In this document: in pieces, positions 4,455 to 7,274 of the stretch | Numbering within the stretch: the first letter of the stretch is position 1 | Layout: every line of letters begins with the position of its first letter | From: Gemmatimonadota bacterium | Lineage (GTDB): Bacteria > Gemmatimonadota > Gemmatimonadetes > Gemmatimonadales > GWC2-71-9 | Length of the DNA: 7,274 nt | Direction of reading: 5' to 3' | Assembly: GCA_016880225.1 (NCBI GenBank) | Contig: JAEHDT010000175.1 | Span: forward strand, 1-7,274 | Program-made: the position numbers and the translations under genes | Notes under the pieces: model-generated | Told to the model about the DNA's origin: nothing | What the model saw: the letters and a program-made list of their open reading frames with translations, nothing else | Databases searched by the model: none

Positions 4455-5270
4455 ATGGCGACGATGACGGAACCCACGGTCGAAAGGAAGACGCTGGTCC
4501 ACTCGACGGTCGAGGACGGCGTCGCGATCATCGAGCTCGACGACCCGCCCGCGAACACCTACACCTACGAGATGATGCGGCAGCTCGACGACGCGATCCT
4601 CAAGGCCCGCTTCGACGACGCCGTCCACGTCGTGGTGCTGCGCGGGCACGGCGACAAGTTCTTCTCCGCCGGCGCGAACATCGGCATGCTCAACAGCGTG
4701 ACCCCGCGCTTCAAGTTCTTCTTCTGCCTGCACGCGAACGAGACGCTGAACCGCCTGGAGCAGACGCCGAAGCTCACGATCGCCGCGCTGAACGGCCACA
4801 CGGTGGGCGGCGGGCTCGAGATCGCGATGGCGTGCGACATCCGGGTGGCGAGGGAGAACGCCGGCAAGATCGGCCTCCCGGAGGTGAACCTCGGGGTGCT
4901 GCCGGGCACGGGCGGGACGCAACGGCTGGCGCGCCTCGTGGGTAAGGCCCGGGCGATCGAGTTGATGGCGAAGGGCGAGCTGTTCTCGTTCGACCGGGCG
5001 AAGGACCTGGGGATCGTGAACGAGATCTTCCCCGCCAAGGAATTTTGGGAGCAGGTGATGCTGTACGCGAAACAGTTCTGCCCGCCGCACAAGGCCTCGA
5101 AGGCCGTCGGCCTGATCAAACGGTCGGTGCAGACGGGCGCGGAGATCCCATTCGAGTCGGCCCTGGCGCTCGAGCGCGAGCTGCAGCAGCAGCTGTTCCA
5201 GAGCGAGGACGCGAAGGAAGGCATCGCCGCCAACGTCGAGAAGCGCGTGGCGGAGTTCAAGGGGCGGTGA
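4455..5270 (+). CDS. enoyl-CoA hydratase/isomerase (crotonase) family protein
   Basis: The 271-residue crotonase-fold enzyme would hydrate a trans-2-enoyl-CoA to the 3-hydroxyacyl-CoA. The oxyanion-hole segment FFSAGANIGML (69-79) and the second oxyanion segment NGHTVGGGLEIAMACD (113-128) are intact. Both catalytic glutamates of true hydratases are present: Glu122 in GGGLE and Glu143 in GLPEVNLGVLPGTGGTQRL. This argues for hydratase rather than isomerase-only activity. The usual C-terminal helix (SEDAKEGIAANVEKR, 250-264) is complete, and length is normal. The segment FFFCLHANETLNRLEQTPK (88-106) is unusually distinctive. The gene follows tetR by 6 nt and overlaps the aldehyde dehydrogenase start by 4 nt (GTGA). 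In context it could serve as a PaaF-like 2,3-dehydroadipyl-CoA hydratase or in fatty-acid oxidation; substrate inferred only. Confidence 0.92.
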   Translation: MATMTEPTVERKTLVHSTVEDGVAIIELDDPPANTYTYEMMRQLDDAILKARFDDAVHVVVLRGHGDKFFSAGANIGMLNSVTPRFKFFFCLHANETLNRLEQTPKLTIAALNGHTVGGGLEIAMACDIRVARENAGKIGLPEVNLGVLPGTGGTQRLARLVGKARAIELMAKGELFSFDRAKDLGIVNEIFPAKEFWEQVMLYAKQFCPPHKASKAVGLIKRSVQTGAEIPFESALALERELQQQLFQSEDAKEGIAANVEKRVAEFKGR

Positions 5271-6694
5271 AGACCGACCTGCTGATCGGGAACGAGTGGC
5301 GGGCCGCGCCCACGCGGTACTGCCTCACCAATCCGGCCACCGAGGAGCCGCTCGCGGAGGTCGCCGAGGCGGGTGAGGCGGAGATCGACGCCGCGGTGCG
5401 CGCGGCGCGCGCCTGCCTCGAATCGAAGGAATGGCGCGAGCTCCCCGCCCGGCGCCGCGGCCAGCTGCTGTACCGGGTGGCCGAGCTGCTGGAGCAGCGG
5501 GCGCCGGAGATCGCCGAGGTCGAGACGAGGAACAACGGCAAACCGCTGTTCGAGTCGAAGATCGACGTCGCGATGGCGATCGAGACGTTCCGCTACTACG
5601 CGGGCTGGGCCGACAAGCTGACGGGCGAGACGCTGCCCGTGGCCGGCAACTTCTTCACGTACACGCTGCGCGAGCCGGTGGGCGTCGTCGGGGCGATCGT
5701 GCCGTGGAACTTCCCGCTCAATCTCGCCACCTGGAAGGTGGCGCCCGCGCTCGCGGCGGGCTGCACGGTCGTGTTGAAGCCGGCACACGAAACCCCGCTC
5801 ACGGCGCTGCTGTTGGGCGAGATCGCGGTGGCGGCGGGGCTGCCTGCGGGCGCCTTGAACGTCGTGCCCGGGCCGGGCTCCACGGCCGGCGCGGCGCTGG
5901 TGCGCCACCCCCTGGTGGACAAGATCGCGTTCACCGGATCGACCGAGATCGGCCAGTGGATCATGCGAGAGGCCGCCGGCACGGTGAAGCGTGTGACCCT
6001 CGAGCTGGGCGGCAAGAGCCCCAACATCATCTTCGCGGATGCCGATCTCCCGGCCGCCGTGCGCGGCGCGCAGAACGGGATCTTCTACGGCAAGGGAGAG
6101 GTCTGCGCCGCGGGATCGCGCCTGCTGGTGGAACGGTCCGTGCATGACCAGGTGGTCGAGCAGCTCGCCGAGCGGGCGAAGAAGCTCACGCCGGGCGACC
6201 CGTTCGACAAGAACACGCGGCTCGGTGCGATCGTCTCCAAGCGGCAGCAGGAGACCGTGCTGTCGTACGTCGCGGCTGGTGAGCGGGAGGGCGCCCGGCT
6301 GGTGGCGGGCGGCAAGCCGGCCAAGGTGAACGGCAAGGGCTATTTCGTCGAGGCGACCGTGTTCGACGGCGCCGAACCGGGGATGAAGATCGTGGACGAG
6401 GAGATCTTCGGCCCTGTTCTCGCCGTGCTCAGCTTCGAGGATGAGGCGCAGGGCATCGAGCTCGCCAACCACTCGATGTATGGGCTCGCCGCCGGTATCT
6501 GGACGAGGGACATCCAGAAGGCGCACCGCGTCGCCCGCGCCATCAAGGCCGGCACGGTGTGGGTCAACACGTACAACTTCTACGATCCGGCGGCGCCGTT
6601 CGGCGGCTACAAGTCTTCGGGCTTCGGCCGCGATCTCGGCAAAGTGGCGCTGGACAACTACACCGAGACCAAGACGGTGTGGATCGGGCTGTGA
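5267..6694 (+). CDS. NAD(P)-dependent aldehyde dehydrogenase
   Basis: The 475-residue protein is a full-length ALDH-superfamily enzyme that oxidises an aldehyde to the acid. The elements appear in order: PWNFP with Asn148 (oxyanion), Lys171 in VLKPAHETP (cofactor binding), FTGSTEIG (222-229, Rossmann loop), Glu246 in LELGGKSP (general base), Cys280 in GKGEVCAAGSR (nucleophile), EEIFGPV (378-384) and PFGGYKSSGFGRDLG (444-458). It resembles the phenylacetaldehyde/betaine aldehyde dehydrogenase group. It has no fused MaoC domain, so it is not a PaaZ. The start is GTG at 5267, overlapping the hydratase stop as GTGA, with AAGGGG (5259-5264) close upstream; earlier in-frame starts would run deep into the hydratase gene. 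Possible substrates are phenylacetaldehyde, a CoA-linked semialdehyde (as in PacL) or fatty aldehydes. The sequence does not settle this. Confidence 0.93.
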   Translation: MKTDLLIGNEWRAAPTRYCLTNPATEEPLAEVAEAGEAEIDAAVRAARACLESKEWRELPARRRGQLLYRVAELLEQRAPEIAEVETRNNGKPLFESKIDVAMAIETFRYYAGWADKLTGETLPVAGNFFTYTLREPVGVVGAIVPWNFPLNLATWKVAPALAAGCTVVLKPAHETPLTALLLGEIAVAAGLPAGALNVVPGPGSTAGAALVRHPLVDKIAFTGSTEIGQWIMREAAGTVKRVTLELGGKSPNIIFADADLPAAVRGAQNGIFYGKGEVCAAGSRLLVERSVHDQVVEQLAERAKKLTPGDPFDKNTRLGAIVSKRQQETVLSYVAAGEREGARLVAGGKPAKVNGKGYFVEATVFDGAEPGMKIVDEEIFGPVLAVLSFEDEAQGIELANHSMYGLAAGIWTRDIQKAHRVARAIKAGTVWVNTYNFYDPAAPFGGYKSSGFGRDLGKVALDNYTETKTVWIGL

Positions 6695-7274
6695 CCGACG
6701 CGCTCATCGGTGCGGCGCTGCGCACGCCCGTCGGCAAGCACGGGGGCTCGCTCGCGTCGGTCCGGCCCGACGACCTCGCGGCGATTCCCATCAAGGCGGT
6801 GGTCGAGCGGTCGGGCATCGACCCGGCGAGCGTCGACGACGTGATCCTCGGCTGCGCCAACCAGGCGGGCGAGGACAACCGCAACGTGGCGCGGATGGCG
6901 CTGCTCCTCGCGGGCCTTCCGATCGAAGTGCCCGGGCAGACCGTCAACCGGCTGTGCGGCTCGGGGCTGCAGGCGGCGGCGAGCGCTGCGCAGGCGATCA
7001 AGGCGGGCGAGGGCGAGACGTTCATCGCGGGCGGCGTCGAGAGCATGACGCGCGCGCCCTACGTGACGTTGAAGGCGGGGGAGCCGTGGAGCCGCAAGGC
7101 GCCCGAGACCGCGGATACGACGGTGGGGTGGCGCTTCACCAACCCGCGCCTCAACACGGACTGGACCATCTCGCTCGGTGAGACGGCCGAGCGCGTGGCG
7201 GCCCGCTACAAGATCAGCCGGGCGGAGCAGGATGCGTTTGCGGTCGAGAGCCAGCACCGGGCGGAGGCGGCCCT
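6691..7274 (+). CDS. thiolase, 3-oxoadipyl-CoA thiolase (PcaF/PaaJ)-like, 5' part
   Basis: The frame runs 194 codons to the window edge without a stop, about half of a normal thiolase of about 400 residues, so the gene is cut by the window and not damaged. It cleaves a 3-oxoacyl-CoA with CoA, releasing acetyl-CoA. The nucleophile is Cys89 in NRLCGSGLQA, and GGVESMTRAPY (115-125) follows. The stretches VRPDDLAAIPI, ILGCANQAGEDNRNVARMA and DTTVGWRFTNP are typical of PcaF/PaaJ enzymes, which act on 3-oxoadipyl-CoA in the beta-ketoadipate and phenylacetate pathways. At 161 it has LGET where PcaF/PaaJ usually have MPET, so a general acetyl-CoA acyltransferase remains possible. The start is GTG at 6691, overlapping the dehydrogenase stop as GTGA. 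No strong Shine-Dalgarno is seen, so translation probably depends on coupling. Confidence 0.92.
   Translation, partial: MTDALIGAALRTPVGKHGGSLASVRPDDLAAIPIKAVVERSGIDPASVDDVILGCANQAGEDNRNVARMALLLAGLPIEVPGQTVNRLCGSGLQAAASAAQAIKAGEGETFIAGGVESMTRAPYVTLKAGEPWSRKAPETADTTVGWRFTNPRLNTDWTISLGETAERVAARYKISRAEQDAFAVESQHRAEAA

Noticed and set aside
3786..5090. A 434-codon minus-strand open frame opposite tetR and the hydratase gene.
   Set aside because: Same shadow character; it would also run through the palindromic operator, and it shows no recognisable domain.
4565..6526. A 653-codon open frame on the minus strand opposite the hydratase and dehydrogenase genes.
   Set aside because: Its Arg/His/Leu-rich low-complexity composition is the usual antisense shadow of GC-rich coding DNA, while the plus strand carries complete catalytic motifs.
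5267..6694. Calling the aldehyde dehydrogenase PaaZ because of the phenylacetate-like context.
   Set aside because: PaaZ is a longer fusion with a C-terminal MaoC-type hydratase domain; this gene ends right after the ALDH domain.

Overview
The window is GC-rich chromosomal DNA from a free-living bacterium. Codon thirds are strongly GC-biased, start codons are a mix of ATG and GTG, and several genes overlap by four bases. An ECF-sigma/anti-sigma/LTxxQ-protein operon, a family-orphan lipoprotein and an aromatic or fatty acyl-CoA operon would fit a soil-type bacterium such as a Gemmatimonadota member. The phylum is a guess from gene style; nothing here fixes it.

Left part (1-1056). A complete tRNA-Leu(CAA) lies on the minus strand at 5-87, only 5 nt after the stop codon of a small minus-strand membrane/coiled-coil gene (93-404). 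A 199-nt divergent spacer (405-603) carries three alternately oriented ACATCT/AGATGT half-sites. It leads into a plus-strand gene for an unrecognised zinc-ribbon protein (604-1056).

Middle (1057-3729). After a 263-nt gene-free stretch comes a plus-strand lipoprotein (1320-2150) built from two copies of a domain of about 92 residues, each bounded by two cysteines. It converges on a minus-strand three-gene operon, with a strong hairpin (2178-2207) between the two stops. That operon, read from right to left, is an ECF sigma factor (3178-3729), a one-TM putative anti-sigma factor (2747-3181, ATGA overlap) and a secreted Spy/CpxP-like LTxxQ protein (2221-2742). It looks like an envelope-stress or metal-sensing circuit.

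Right part (3730-7274). Divergent from the sigma operon is a plus-strand catabolic operon: a TetR repressor (3849-4448), an enoyl-CoA hydratase (4455-5270), an NAD(P)-dependent aldehyde dehydrogenase (5267-6694, GTG start, GTGA overlap) and a 3-oxoadipyl-CoA-thiolase-like gene (6691 to beyond the window end, GTG start, GTGA overlap). A perfect 18-bp palindrome (3827-3844) ends 4 nt before the tetR start codon. Its core fits the consensus I recall for the Thermus phenylacetyl-CoA repressor PaaR. The simplest reading is an acyl-CoA-induced operon for an aromatic (phenylacetate-like) or fatty acyl-CoA pathway, with autoregulation through the palindrome.

I see no CRISPR array, insertion sequence, rRNA, prophage or defence genes. 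The least explained items are the duplicated lipoprotein, the zinc-ribbon protein and the half-site cluster.
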